NCBI RefSeq assembly: GCF_040907265.1
Contig: NZ_JBFOHP010000002.1
Span: 5,332,001-5,396,000, forward strand
Length of the DNA stretch: 64,000 nucleotides
From: Streptomyces sclerotialus
Lineage (GTDB): Bacteria > Actinomycetota > Actinomycetes > Streptomycetales > Streptomycetaceae
Reading direction: 5' to 3'
In this document: one piece after another, positions 9,486 to 18,033 of the stretch
Layout of the letters: each line of letters begins with the position of its first letter
Numbering within the stretch: the stretch's first letter is position 1
Translations under genes and position numbers: made by a program
The notes under the pieces: generated by a model
Told to the model about the DNA's origin: nothing
What the model saw: only the letters and a program-made list of their open reading frames with translations
Databases searched by the model: none

Positions 9486-10353
9486 GCATCGCGCGGGCCG
9501 CCGCGGCCTGCTGGCGGACCGTTTCGGCGGCCCCCGGGTCCACGGCCGCCAGCACCGTCGCGTACTCCTCCAGCTCCGCGGCACCACGCAGGAAGTCGCC
9601 TCGCTCCACCAGCACCTTGGCGTGCTCGTGGCGCAGCCGCGCCGGATGGCTGGGCAGCAGCAGCGACAGCTCCACCGCCCACAGCCGTACGTCGCTGCGC
9701 TCGGGCCGGGCCGTCGCCCAGGCCCGGATGTTGTTCAGGATGCGCAGGACCGTCTCCAGCGGGTCGGCGGGCGCCAGCATCTGCGGCGTCAGCGGCTCCC
9801 CGGTAGCCCCCGCGACCAGCACCCGGGCGTCCTCGTCGGTCAGGATGCGCCCGCCGTCGAACGGGTCCACCAGGACGTGCGCACCGTACGGGTCGCCGAA
9901 CCCGACGACGTAGTGCCCCGGCAGCGCCACGCCGTACACCGGGGCACCGGCCCGCCGCGCGACCTCCGTCCACACCACCGACAGCAGGATCGGCAGCCCG
10001 CGGCGGCGCCGCAGCACCTCGTGCAGCAGCGAGGACTCCAGCCGCTGGTAGTCGGCGGGCAGTCCGTGGAAGCCGCAGCGGGTGCCGAGCAGCCCGGCGA
10101 CGCTGCGGGCCCAGGCACGCGCGCCGCTGTCCGTACCGGCGGCGCCGTGGGCGGGCGCCGGGCGGAACGGCAGCAGGCCGGCCAGCCGGTCCAGCTCGAC
10201 CTGGGCGGCGTCGATGCCGTGCTCGTCCAGCTCCGGGTCGGCCTCGGCGGCCAGCAGCAGGCACAGCAGCGTGAGGTCGGGGCGTTCCTCGCGGGCGGCC
10301 TCGGCGAACTGCCGCCGCCGGGCGGCGCGGCCGGAATCGGGGTCGGGGTGCAT
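9478..10353 (-). CDS. SirB1-family protein (transglutaminase-like core plus TPR)
   Basis: 291 residues from the ATG at 10353 (MHPDPDSGRAARRRQFAEAA). The middle region (FHGLPADYQRLESSLLHEVL, then RRRGLPILLSVVWTEVARRA and VYGVALPGHYVVGF) is the hallmark of SirB1/transglutaminase-like core-2 proteins, and the C-terminal third reads like TPR helices (ILNNIRAWA, LLLPSHPARLRHE). Whether the core is catalytic is doubtful: the usual cysteine is not evident. It ends inside the phosphatase 3' end and lies 17 bases downstream of the GNAT gene on the same strand, so the two probably share a transcript. The ribosome site is weak, leaving the start slightly uncertain. Confidence 0.85.
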   Translation of the reverse strand: MHPDPDSGRAARRRQFAEAAREERPDLTLLCLLLAAEADPELDEHGIDAAQVELDRLAGLLPFRPAPAHGAAGTDSGARAWARSVAGLLGTRCGFHGLPADYQRLESSLLHEVLRRRRGLPILLSVVWTEVARRAGAPVYGVALPGHYVVGFGDPYGAHVLVDPFDGGRILTDEDARVLVAGATGEPLTPQMLAPADPLETVLRILNNIRAWATARPERSDVRLWAVELSLLLPSHPARLRHEHAKVLVERGDFLRGAAELEEYATVLAAVDPGAAETVRQQAAAARAMLN

Positions 10354-10370
10354 GTCTGGTCCGTACCCGT

Positions 10371-11378
10371 TCAGCGGGTGCCGCCCTGGGGAGCGCGCCG
10401 GTAGTGGTAGTGGTGGTGATCGGTGAACCCGAGGCCGTCGTACAGCGCCCCGGCCCCCTCGTTGTCCGCCTCGACCTGGAGGTACGCCGCCGAGGCGCCC
10501 TCCTCCAGGGCCCGCTCGGCGAGCGCGGCCATCACCAGCGTGGCCAGCCCCTGGCGGCGGTGGTCCGGGGCGACCTCCAGGGCCGCGAAGCCCGCCCAGC
10601 GGCCGTCGACCACCATCCGTCCGATGGCGGCGGGCCCCGCCTCGCCCGGCACCGTCGCGAACCACACCGAGGGCCCGCCGGCCAGCACCTTGACCGCCTC
10701 GGGCGGGGCGTCCGCGCTCCGGTTGTAGACCGAGGTCCAGCCGCCGTCCGGGTCCCGGGACAGTCGCACCCGGCCGGTGTCCGCGCCGGTGTCGGCCAGC
10801 GGGGCCAGCGCTCCCACACGGACGGCCGTGTGCGCCTCGGCCGTCCAGCCGCGCCGCTCCAGCTCGGCGGCGAGCAGCTCGTCGCTGCCGGCCGCGCCGG
10901 TGGACACGACGACGTACGGGGGCAGGCCGCGCGCCGCGTACCAGGCGCGGACGCGCTCCAGGGCGGCGTCCAGGGGAACGCCGGGGTCGCCGAGCGGCAA
11001 CGCCGAGTTGGCCCGCCGGGTGAATCCGGCGGCCGCGCGGAGCGTCCACTCCCCGAGCCGCTCCGTCTCGACGGCCGGCCAGCCGCGCGCGGCCACCTCC
11101 GTCAGCTCCCTGGCGCTCGTCGCGGGACCTCTGCGGCGGGCCGGTGCGGCCGGGATCACCTTGCCCGCGACCAGCGAGCTCGCCATGATCCGCACCTCCT
11201 CACCGGTCCGTCGTGTGATGCTCAGCACACCATCGTCCCACGATGTGAGAACACCGACCGTGTCAGTGAATCGCTCCGTGGACTCGCCCGGCCCGGTCAG
11301 CCTGCGGACCGATACCCTTTTCCCCACGTCAGCAGGGGTGATGGCGACCTCCAGTCGTCCGCCCGTGGTGAATTCCAC
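10371..11378 (-). CDS. GNAT-family N-acetyltransferase
   Basis: 335 residues from a GTG at 11378. The N-terminal 90 residues form a small domain (ITPADVGKRVSVRRLTG, GVLTSWDDGVLSITRRTGEE) resembling the start of the mycobacterial Rv0428c-type acetyltransferases. The C-terminal half is a GNAT fold: EVAPDHRRQGLATLVMAAL is the acetyl-CoA pyrophosphate loop (Q/R-x-x-G-x-G/A type) and AAYLQVEADNEGAGALYDGLGF is motif B. The acceptor substrate is unknown. It is divergent from the ferredoxin gene with about 140 bases between, which must contain both promoters. Confidence 0.88.
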   Translation of the reverse strand: MEFTTGGRLEVAITPADVGKRVSVRRLTGPGESTERFTDTVGVLTSWDDGVLSITRRTGEEVRIMASSLVAGKVIPAAPARRRGPATSARELTEVAARGWPAVETERLGEWTLRAAAGFTRRANSALPLGDPGVPLDAALERVRAWYAARGLPPYVVVSTGAAGSDELLAAELERRGWTAEAHTAVRVGALAPLADTGADTGRVRLSRDPDGGWTSVYNRSADAPPEAVKVLAGGPSVWFATVPGEAGPAAIGRMVVDGRWAGFAALEVAPDHRRQGLATLVMAALAERALEEGASAAYLQVEADNEGAGALYDGLGFTDHHHYHYRRAPQGGTR

Positions 11379-11520
11379 AGCTGTGCCCGCCCCTCTTGTT
11401 CGTCTCGTGCCCGGGACCGGAGATACTAGGTGCGGGCATCGACGACGCCGCGCTCCCGCGCGCCCTGAGGCGGCCGCCCAAACAGACGGTCCGCCGGCCC
11501 TAACGAGGAGGAACGACAGC

Positions 11521-11841
11521 GTGACCTACGTCATCGCGCAGCCTTGTGTCGACGTCAAGGACAAGGCGTGCATCGAGGAGTGCCCGGTCGACTGCATCTA
11601 CGAGGGCTCCCGGTCCTTGTACATCCACCCGGACGAATGTGTCGACTGTGGCGCCTGTGAGCCGGTCTGCCCGGTCGAGGCCATCTTCTACGAGGATGAC
11701 ACCCCTGAGGAGTGGAAGGACTACTACAAGGCGAACGTCGAGTTCTTCGACGAGCTCGGTTCGCCCGGTGGTGCGTCGAAGCTGGGCCTGATCGAGAAGG
11801 ACCACCCCTTCATCGCCGCCCTGCCGCCGCAGAACCAGTAA
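11521..11841 (+). CDS. fdxA: seven-iron (3Fe-4S/4Fe-4S) ferredoxin
   Basis: 106-residue electron carrier starting at GTG 11521 after a GAGGAGG ribosome site. The cysteine spacing identifies the seven-iron type: Cys9, Cys17 and Cys50 for a 3Fe-4S cluster and Cys21, Cys40, Cys43, Cys46 for a 4Fe-4S cluster, with a free Cys25. The long C-terminal extension (DTPEEWKDYYKANVEFFDEL) is typical of FdxA/FdxC proteins that feed electrons to P450s and other oxidoreductases. It is followed after 90 bases by dapC, the same pair as Rv1177-Rv1178 in M. tuberculosis. The redox partner cannot be told from the sequence. Confidence 0.95.
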   Translation: MTYVIAQPCVDVKDKACIEECPVDCIYEGSRSLYIHPDECVDCGACEPVCPVEAIFYEDDTPEEWKDYYKANVEFFDELGSPGGASKLGLIEKDHPFIAALPPQNQ

Positions 11842-11931
11842 CGGCAGGCCGCAGCGCCGCTCCGGTCCCGTACGGCCTTCTCCGCCGTACGGGACCGAGG
11901 CGTTTCCCGACACGTACGAAAGAAGAGCAAC

Positions 11932-13029
11932 GTGGGCGCAGTATCCGCACGCCTCCCCGTTTTCCCCTGGGACCGGCTGGAGCCCTACAAGGCGACGGCC
12001 GCCGCGCACGCCGACGGCATCGTGGACCTGTCCGTGGGGACCCCGGTCGACCCGGTGCCGCCGCTGATCCAGAAGGCGCTCGCCGACGCGTCGGACAGCC
12101 CGGGCTATCCGACCGTGTGGGGCACGCCGGCGCTGCGCGACGCGCTCACCGGCTGGGCGGGCCGCCGGCTCGGCGCCACGGGGCTCACACACGCGCACGT
12201 GCTGCCGGTCGTCGGCTCCAAGGAGCTGGTGGCCTGGCTGCCGACCCAGCTCGGCCTCGGCGCGGGCGACAAGGTCGCCTACCCGCGCCTGGCGTACCCG
12301 ACGTACGAGGTCGGCGCGCGGCTGGCGGGTGCCGAACCGGTCGTGTACGACACCCCGTGGGAGCTGGACCCGGCGGGCCTGAAGCTGCTCTGGCTGAACT
12401 CCCCCTCCAACCCCACCGGGCGGGTGCTGAGCGCCGAGGACCTGCGCCGCACGGTCGCCTGGGCCCGTGAGCACGGCATCCTGGTGTTCAGCGACGAGTG
12501 CTACCTGGAGCTGGGCTGGGAGGCCGACCCGGCCTCCGTGCTGCACCCGGAGGTCAACGGCGGTTCGTACGACGGCATCGTCGCCGTCCACTCGCTGTCC
12601 AAGCGCTCCAACCTCGCGGGCTACCGCGCGGCCTTCATCGCGGGCGACGCCGCGGTGCTCGGCGAGCTCCTGCAGATCCGCAAGCACGGCGGCATGATGA
12701 TCCCCGCGCCGGTCCAGGCCGCCACCATCGCGGCGCTGGGCGACGACGCGCACGTCGCCGAGCAGCGGGAGCGCTACGCGCGCCGCCGCGCCGCGCTGCG
12801 CACCGCCTTCGAGGCGGCGGGCTTCCGTATCGAGCACAGCGAGGCGTCGCTGTACCTCTGGGCGACCCGCGACGAGCCCTGCTGGGACACCGTGGGCGAC
12901 CTCTCCAAGCGCGGCATCCTCGTCGCGCCGGGCGACTTCTACGGCCCGGCGGGGGAGCGGTTCGTACGGGTCGCCTTCACGGCCACCGACGAGCGCGTGG
13001 CCGCGGCGGTCAGCCGGCTCGCCGACTGA
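11932..13029 (+). CDS. dapC: N-succinyldiaminopimelate aminotransferase
   Basis: PLP-dependent class I/II aminotransferase, 365 residues, GTG start at 11932 after AAGAAGAG. It would make N-succinyl-LL-2,6-diaminopimelate in the succinylase branch of lysine/DAP synthesis. Visible features are the substrate loop GYPTVWGTPALRDALTGW, the PLP-contacting LNSPSNPTGRVLS and FSDECYLELGW, and the Schiff-base lysine region VHSLSKRSNLAGYR. Context supports the assignment: the ferredoxin gene precedes it and dapE, acting just downstream in the pathway, is 1.9 kb away. Related enzymes also use glutamate/prephenate, so that activity is an alternative. A very strong hairpin follows. Confidence 0.92.
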   Translation: MGAVSARLPVFPWDRLEPYKATAAAHADGIVDLSVGTPVDPVPPLIQKALADASDSPGYPTVWGTPALRDALTGWAGRRLGATGLTHAHVLPVVGSKELVAWLPTQLGLGAGDKVAYPRLAYPTYEVGARLAGAEPVVYDTPWELDPAGLKLLWLNSPSNPTGRVLSAEDLRRTVAWAREHGILVFSDECYLELGWEADPASVLHPEVNGGSYDGIVAVHSLSKRSNLAGYRAAFIAGDAAVLGELLQIRKHGGMMIPAPVQAATIAALGDDAHVAEQRERYARRRAALRTAFEAAGFRIEHSEASLYLWATRDEPCWDTVGDLSKRGILVAPGDFYGPAGERFVRVAFTATDERVAAAVSRLAD

Positions 13030-13080
13030 GGCTCCGGGCGCCGACCGGTTACCGGGCGCCGACCGAGTTGCCGGGCACGG

Positions 13081-13119
13081 CCGAAGGGCCCCGGGAGCGG
13101 TGCTCCCGGGGCCCTTCGG
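13081..13119. terminator. bidirectional hairpin terminator
   Basis: Perfect 18-bp stem (13081-13098 with 13102-13119) and a 3-base GGT loop, lying between the convergent stops of dapC and the secreted protein gene. It can serve both strands. Confidence 0.85.
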
Positions 13120-13135
13120 ATGTCCGGCGGGGGCG

Positions 13136-13609
13136 TCAGCCGCCCAGCACGCCCGAGCCCGACAGGCCCTTGGCCACGGGCAGCCCCGCGAGCAGCTTGT
13201 CGGCGGGCAGCTCCTTGGCCAGCGGCAGGTCCTTGGTGAGTCCCTCGGTGGGCAGCGCACGGGTGGTGTCGCCGACGGCGTCCTTGGTGTCACCCGTGAC
13301 GTGACCGGTGGTCTTCTTGGCGGTGGGGGCGAGCTCTTGCAGCGTCTCGTTGCCGGTGCGGCCGGCCTCCGGGACGGTTTCCTTCACGGCCTCGCCGGCG
13401 ACCGGGCCGGCCACCGCGCTGGTGTTCTCCAGGGCGTTGCCGGCGGTCTCGGTGACGCTCGACGGGTCCACCTTGGTCAGTCCACCCAGGTCGGCGGCCT
13501 TGGGCAGGTCAACGGCGCTCGCGGAGCCGGCGGCGCCGACCACGGGAGCTGCGCCCGCTGCGACCAGCAGCGCGGCCCGGGCGATCCGACGCGTGAGGGG
13601 GAGGGACAT
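13136..13609 (-). CDS. secreted protein of unknown function (157 aa)
   Basis: Begins MSLPLTRRIARAALLVAAGA and continues to GSASAVDLP, a classical Sec signal peptide with a likely cut after ASA near residue 31. The mature part of about 125 residues is rich in Ala, Gly, Thr, Lys and Glu with no cysteine or recognisable catalytic motif (for example DLGGLTKVDPSSVTETAG and KDLPLAKELPADKLLAGLP). Similar streptomycete proteins are often misnamed 'ATP-binding protein'; I see no nucleotide-binding motif. A promoter-like pair lies about 155-185 bases upstream and a 14-bp palindrome lies in the leader. Confidence 0.8.
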   Translation of the reverse strand: MSLPLTRRIARAALLVAAGAAPVVGAAGSASAVDLPKAADLGGLTKVDPSSVTETAGNALENTSAVAGPVAGEAVKETVPEAGRTGNETLQELAPTAKKTTGHVTGDTKDAVGDTTRALPTEGLTKDLPLAKELPADKLLAGLPVAKGLSGSGVLGG

Positions 13610-13933
13610 GGTGCTCCTTTGACGGAGAGGGACTTGTTTCTTCTGTGCGGACGTGCGGTGCCCGCCGGGCGGCGGCAGTCGACTGCCGGGCGGACGCAGT
13701 GAATACCGCGCAAGAGCCCCGAAGGTTGCGGTGCGCCCCGGTAAAGAATTGGTAACGCATCACATTATCTGTTTCGGATGAAATGGGGTGAAATTCGTAC
13801 GTCCGGAGCAGGTGAAAGAACGTCACTCCCCTTGTGCCGCAAGGTCCTTCGCGGTTCTGGGCAGGGGTGAGGAATGCCGCGGGAATTGTCGTCCTGGATT
13901 GACGTCATTCCCACTGCCGAGGGAATACCCGGA
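13610..13933. other. intergenic region upstream of the secreted protein gene
   Basis: About 320 bases of relatively AT-rich DNA between two minus-strand genes. It holds the 14-bp palindrome GGCAGTCGACTGCC at 13674-13687 and a sigma-70-like promoter pair at 13764-13793. I see no coding signal in the remainder (13794-13933), which would be the 3' flank of the SLT-like gene. Confidence 0.5.
13764..13793 (-). promoter_or_regulatory. putative housekeeping-type promoter for the secreted protein
   Basis: Read on the minus strand: TTTCAC (13793-13788), an 18-base spacer and GATAAT (13769-13764), in a locally AT-rich patch. The downstream gene starts 155 bases further on, giving a long leader. This is a pattern match by eye only. 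Confidence 0.4.
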
Positions 13934-14851
13934 CTATTGCGCGGTGGTGATCCGAACATCTGTCGGCGTAATCCCACGGGAATCGCCGGGCAACTGCTGC
14001 CAGCCCTTCCCGGATTCCTCGGCGGTCCACCGGCGATCACCGTAAGAGATGCGTTCGATGCGCAACTCCGACGCGTGGGCCACCGCCCAGGCCGCCAGCT
14101 GCCAGCCGCGCTGCCGCGCCGTCCCGGCCGCACCGGCCGTCACCGGCACCGTGAGCGTCCGGCCGGCCGCGCGCGCGGCCACCGTGGTCCGCGGCAGCAC
14201 CTCCGGCCCGAACTCCCGCACCAGCTTCTCGCGCACCTGCGCCGTGCCGCCCGGCGCGTTCTCGGCGGGCCGGCTCTCCGCGCAGCTCAGCGCCGCCGGC
14301 GCGCGCCCCGTCAGCGCACCGGTCAGCACCGTCGCGTTCGCCTCGTGCTTGGCGTACGCCTGCGGGTACCCGCTGCGCTGCACCCGCTGGGCCGCGACGG
14401 TCAGCGGCAGCCGGGAGTACCCGGGGATCTGCGCCAGGTGCTTGTAGAACTCCCCGGCCGCGTAGACCGGGTCCATGATCTCCTCGGCCGTTCCCCAGTC
14501 CTGGGAAGGCCGCTGCTGGAAGAGGCCGACCGAGTCCCGGTCCCCGTACTCGATGTTGCGCAGCCCCGACTCCTGCATGGCCGTCGCCAGCGCGATCGTC
14601 ACCGCCCGCTCGGGCAGCCCGCGCGAGAGGCCCACCGCCGAGATCGTCGCGGCGTTCGCCGCCTGCTCCGGGGACAGCTCGTACGGCTCGCCGCCGCCCT
14701 CGGGCTGCACGGTGCAGCGCGGGGCGCCGGGGCCGCCGGTCACGTACTGCACGGCCAGGTAGGCCGCGAGTCCGAGGAGCACGACGAAGGCCACGAGCGC
14801 GCGTATGAGGCGCTTGCGGCGGACGGGGGCACGCTGGGGACGGCGAAGCAC
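13934..14851 (-). CDS. membrane-anchored SLT/lysozyme-like protein
   Basis: 305 residues from a GTG at 14851 (reads VLRRPQRAPVRRKRLIRALV). A basic N-terminus is followed by one membrane segment (ALVAFVVLLGLAAYLAVQYV), so the rest is extracellular. The domain contains IALATAMQESGLRNIEYG, then DSVGLFQQRPSQDWGTAEEI and KHLAQIPGYSRLPLTVAAQR, which has the layout of a soluble lytic transglycosylase/goose-lysozyme fold with Glu of MQESGL as the likely general acid. Similar proteins are often mislabelled as heavy-metal transporters. Activity on peptidoglycan is inferred. The start is uncertain because no good ribosome site precedes it. It is divergent from dapE by about 100 bases. Confidence 0.8.
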   Translation of the reverse strand: MLRRPQRAPVRRKRLIRALVAFVVLLGLAAYLAVQYVTGGPGAPRCTVQPEGGGEPYELSPEQAANAATISAVGLSRGLPERAVTIALATAMQESGLRNIEYGDRDSVGLFQQRPSQDWGTAEEIMDPVYAAGEFYKHLAQIPGYSRLPLTVAAQRVQRSGYPQAYAKHEANATVLTGALTGRAPAALSCAESRPAENAPGGTAQVREKLVREFGPEVLPRTTVAARAAGRTLTVPVTAGAAGTARQRGWQLAAWAVAHASELRIERISYGDRRWTAEESGKGWQQLPGDSRGITPTDVRITTAQ

Positions 14852-14954
14852 GCGCCATACGGTACTGGAGGGCGCGGGCAGGCCCCGCCGGACCTCGGGG
14901 AACGGACAGCAACGTGCAACAGCGGGGCAACCGGCGAACGGTAGGGTCGGGACC

Positions 14955-16046
14955 ATGGACAGCCCCGCGCAGACTCCCGTACTCGACCTGTCGCTCGACG
15001 CCGCACAGCTCACCGCGGCGCTGGTGGACGTCCCGTCCGTCAGCCGGGACGAGAAAGCCCTCGCGGACGCCGTCGAGACCGCCCTGCGCGCGCTGCCGCA
15101 CCTGACCGTGGACCGCGACGGCGACACCCTCGTCGCGCGCACGCACCTCGGCCGCGCCGAGCGGGTCGTCCTCGCCGGCCACCTCGACACCGTGCCGATC
15201 GCGGACAACGTGCCCTCCCGGCTCGACGAGAACGGCGTCCTGTGGGGCTGCGGCACCTCCGACATGAAGTCCGGCGTCGCCGTGCAACTGCGCATCGCCG
15301 CCACGGTCCCCGCGCCCAACCGCGACCTCACCTTCGTCTTCTACGAGGCCGAGGAGATCGCTGCCGAGTACAACGGTCTGAAGCGCATCGCCGAACAGCA
15401 CCCCGACTGGCTGGCGGGCGACTTCGCCGTCCTGCTGGAGCCGTCGGGCAACCAGGTCGAGGGCGGCTGCCAGGGCACCCTGCGGGTCGTGCTGCGCACC
15501 GCGGGCGAGCGGGCGCACTCCGCGCGCAGCTGGATGGGGTCCAACGCCATCCACGCCGCGGCCCCGATCCTGGAGCGGCTGGCCGCGTACGAGCCGCGCC
15601 GCGCCGTCATCGACGGCCTGGAGTACCGCGAGGGCCTGAACGCCGTGCGCATCGAGGGCGGCGTCGCGGGCAACGTCATCCCGGACGAGTGCACGGTCAC
15701 CGTCAACTTCCGGTACGCGCCCGACCGCAGCGGTGACGAAGCCCTCGCCCACGTACGCGAGGTCTTCGCCGGCTGCGACATCGTCGAGTGGACGGTCGAC
15801 GACCACTCCACCGCGGCGCTGCCCGGCCTCTCGCACCCCGCGGCCAAGGCCTTCATCGAGGCCGTCGGCGGCACGCCGATGCCCAAGTTCGGCTGGACCG
15901 ACGTCTCCCGCTTCTCCGCGCTCGGCGTCCCGGCGGTCAACTACGGCCCGGGCGACGCCCTGCTCGCGCACAAGCGGGACGAGCACGTCGTCGCCGCCGA
16001 CGTGATCCGGTGCGAGGAGCGGCTGCGCGCCTGGCTGGAGGCCTGA
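14955..16046 (+). CDS. dapE: succinyl-diaminopimelate desuccinylase
   Basis: Zinc M20-family amidohydrolase of 363 residues that releases LL-diaminopimelate from the N-succinyl form. Metal ligands are visible in LAGHLDTVPIADNV, in WGCGTSDMKSGVAVQL with the bridging Asp, in FYEAEEIAAEYNG (catalytic and ligand Glu pair) and in the C-terminal NYGPGDALLAHKRDEHV. The dimerisation insert with GERAHSARSW is present. The product supplies meso-DAP for the cell wall and lysine. The ATG at 14955 is favoured over upstream in-frame starts because the conserved region begins soon after it. The actinobacterial DapE clade is shorter in the N-terminus than the E. coli enzyme. Confidence 0.93.
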   Translation: MDSPAQTPVLDLSLDAAQLTAALVDVPSVSRDEKALADAVETALRALPHLTVDRDGDTLVARTHLGRAERVVLAGHLDTVPIADNVPSRLDENGVLWGCGTSDMKSGVAVQLRIAATVPAPNRDLTFVFYEAEEIAAEYNGLKRIAEQHPDWLAGDFAVLLEPSGNQVEGGCQGTLRVVLRTAGERAHSARSWMGSNAIHAAAPILERLAAYEPRRAVIDGLEYREGLNAVRIEGGVAGNVIPDECTVTVNFRYAPDRSGDEALAHVREVFAGCDIVEWTVDDHSTAALPGLSHPAAKAFIEAVGGTPMPKFGWTDVSRFSALGVPAVNYGPGDALLAHKRDEHVVAADVIRCEERLRAWLEA

Positions 16047-16256
16047 ACCGCGATCCGGCGGGCATCGGAAATGTGGTGACCGGGGTTCCGGTGACCTCGG
16101 GTGGCCTGCGCGGGTAAGGGGTTCACCGGAGCGCTGCGCGGCGGCCGGGGCCGCTGTCAGACCGAATTCCGCTGCTCGTCACCTTTGTGCACATACGCTT
16201 TACCGGCAACGATCTGTCTTCCGCCCTGGCGGGGGACCCTGCGGAGGGAGCACACC

Positions 16257-17036
16257 ATGGCCGATCCTGAGGCAGCCGAGCGCGAGACCATGGCAGCCGA
16301 GCGCGATCAGCAGCGACTCGGCCCGGTACTGCGCCGCCGTGACCAGGTGCGAGCAGGGACCACCGACCAGCGGCTGCTGGACTCCGAGGGCCCCTCCGAG
16401 TGGGTGCACACCGACCCCTGGCGCGTGATGCGCATCCAGTCGGAGTTCGTCGAGGGCTTCGGCGCGCTGGCCGAACTGGGCCCGGCGATCAGCGTCTTCG
16501 GCTCGGCCCGCACGCCCCGCGACTCGCCCGAGTACGAAGCGGGCGTCGGACTGGGGCGGGCCCTCGTGGAGGCCGGCTTCTCGGTCATCACCGGCGGCGG
16601 CCCCGGCGCCATGGAGGCCGCCAACAAGGGCGCGCACGAGGCGGGCGGCACATCTGTCGGGCTCGGCATCGAGCTGCCCTTCGAACAGGGCATGAACGAG
16701 TACGTCAACCTCGGCGTGGACTTCCGGTACTTCTTCGTGCGCAAGACGTGTTTCGTGAAGTACGCCCGCGGCTTCGTGGTCCTGCCCGGCGGCCTCGGCA
16801 CCCTCGACGAGCTCTTCGAGGCGCTCACCCTCGTCCAGACCCGCAAGGTCACGCGCTTCCCCATCGTGCTCTTCGGCACGGAGTACTGGGGCGGCCTGGT
16901 GGGCTGGCTGCGCGACACCCTCATCGCCCAGGGCAAGGCCTCCACCCGCGACCTGGACCTCTTCCACCTCAGCGACGACGTGGACGAGGCGGTCGCGCTG
17001 GTCACGAAGGAAGTGGGGCCGGGGCCCTCCCGGTGA
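16257..17036 (+). CDS. LOG-family (TIGR00730) nucleoside 5'-monophosphate phosphoribohydrolase
   Basis: 259 residues from ATG 16257 after GGAGGGAG. It carries the two LOG signatures: ITGGGPGAMEAANKGAHEAG and VLPGGLGTLDELFEALTLVQ, in which the PGGxGTxxE motif forms the nucleotide site. Members release ribose phosphate from cytokinin-type or ordinary nucleotides such as AMP. The 70-residue N-terminal extension (acidic and Gln/Arg-rich) is longer than in the plant LOG enzymes. In M. tuberculosis the homologue Rv1205 is also close to dapE and folP2. The cellular substrate in streptomycetes is not established. Confidence 0.9.
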   Translation: MADPEAAERETMAAERDQQRLGPVLRRRDQVRAGTTDQRLLDSEGPSEWVHTDPWRVMRIQSEFVEGFGALAELGPAISVFGSARTPRDSPEYEAGVGLGRALVEAGFSVITGGGPGAMEAANKGAHEAGGTSVGLGIELPFEQGMNEYVNLGVDFRYFFVRKTCFVKYARGFVVLPGGLGTLDELFEALTLVQTRKVTRFPIVLFGTEYWGGLVGWLRDTLIAQGKASTRDLDLFHLSDDVDEAVALVTKEVGPGPSR

Positions 17037-17044
17037 GGCGCGGC

Positions 17045-17070
17045 GCGGCCCCCGAAGGACCGGGGGCCGC
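17045..17070. terminator. bidirectional hairpin between LOG and folP2-type genes
   Basis: Perfect 10-bp GC-only stem (17045-17054 with 17061-17070), loop AAGGAC, in the 44-base gap between two converging genes. Confidence 0.6.
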
Positions 17071-17080
17071 CCGGCCCGGC

Positions 17081-17941
17081 TCAGGCCAGGCCGCGGCGGG
17101 CCACCGCCGGGGGCCGGTGCCCGGCGATGGAGGCGACCATGTCCAGCACCTGCCGGGTCTCGGCGACCTCGTGGACGCGGTAGACCTGCGCGCCCAGCCA
17201 CGCCGAGACCGCGGTCGTGGCCAGGGTGCCCAGCACCCGCTCCTTGACCGGCTTGTCCAGCGTCTCGCCCACGAAGTCCTTGTTGGACAGGGAGACCAGC
17301 ACCGGCCATCCCGTGTCCGTCATCTCGCCGAGCCGGCGGGTGGCCTCCAGGCTGTGCCGGGTGTTCTTCCCGAAGTCGTGTCCCGGGTCGATCATGATCC
17401 CGTCCCGCCGTACGCCCAGCTCCACGGCGCGCTCCGCGAGCCCGAGCGTGACGTCCAGGATGTCGGCCATCACGTCCTCGTACGTGGTCCGGTGCGGCCG
17501 GGTACGCGGTTCGACGCCGCCCGCGTGCGTGCACACCAGGCCCGCGCCGTACCGCGCCGCGACCTCGGCGAGCTTCGGGTCCACCCCGCCCCAGGCGTCG
17601 TTGAGCAGGTCGGCACCGGCCTCGCAGACCGCCTCGCCGACCTCGTGCCGCCAGGTGTCCACGCTGATCACCACGTCCGGGTGGCGCCTGCGGACCTCGG
17701 CGACGAAGCCGACCGTGCGCCGCGCCTCCTCCTCGGCGGTGACCTCCTCACCCGGACCGGCCTTGACCCCGCCGATGTCGATGATCGCCGCGCCCTCCGC
17801 GACCGCCTGCTCCACGCGCGCCAGCGCCGGCTCGTCCCGGAACGTGGCGCCCTGGTCGTAGAAGGAGTCCGGCGTCCGGTTCACGATCGCCATGATCACC
17901 GGCTCGTGCGCACCGAACTCGCGATTCCCCAGCCGCAGCAT
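17081..17941 (-). CDS. folP2: dihydropteroate synthase homologue, FolP2 type
   Basis: 286-residue TIM-barrel protein of the pterin-binding family. It keeps IMAIVNRTPDSFYDQGATF near the N-terminus, DIGGVKAGPGEEV, ISVDTWRHEVGEA, LLNDAWGG, IMIDPGHDFGKN and the C-terminal VYRVHEV. Canonical DHPS has NVTPDSFSDGG and a STRPGA loop; here the latter is GVKAGPG, so a loop that holds pABA and the second substrate is altered. The neighbours (LOG upstream, DivIVA protein and tag divergent) match the mycobacterial folP2 (Rv1207) site rather than the folate operon. I recall mycobacterial FolP2 lacks demonstrable DHPS activity, so the reaction here is uncertain. Confidence 0.88.
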   Translation of the reverse strand: MLRLGNREFGAHEPVIMAIVNRTPDSFYDQGATFRDEPALARVEQAVAEGAAIIDIGGVKAGPGEEVTAEEEARRTVGFVAEVRRRHPDVVISVDTWRHEVGEAVCEAGADLLNDAWGGVDPKLAEVAARYGAGLVCTHAGGVEPRTRPHRTTYEDVMADILDVTLGLAERAVELGVRRDGIMIDPGHDFGKNTRHSLEATRRLGEMTDTGWPVLVSLSNKDFVGETLDKPVKERVLGTLATTAVSAWLGAQVYRVHEVAETRQVLDMVASIAGHRPPAVARRGLA

Positions 17942-18033
17942 TCCCTACATCCTCTCCATGGTCCGCCAGCGACCTTAACTGTCGGAGGGGCATGGCACGA
18001 TCAATGGACGACGGAGAGCGTGGGGAGATGGTC

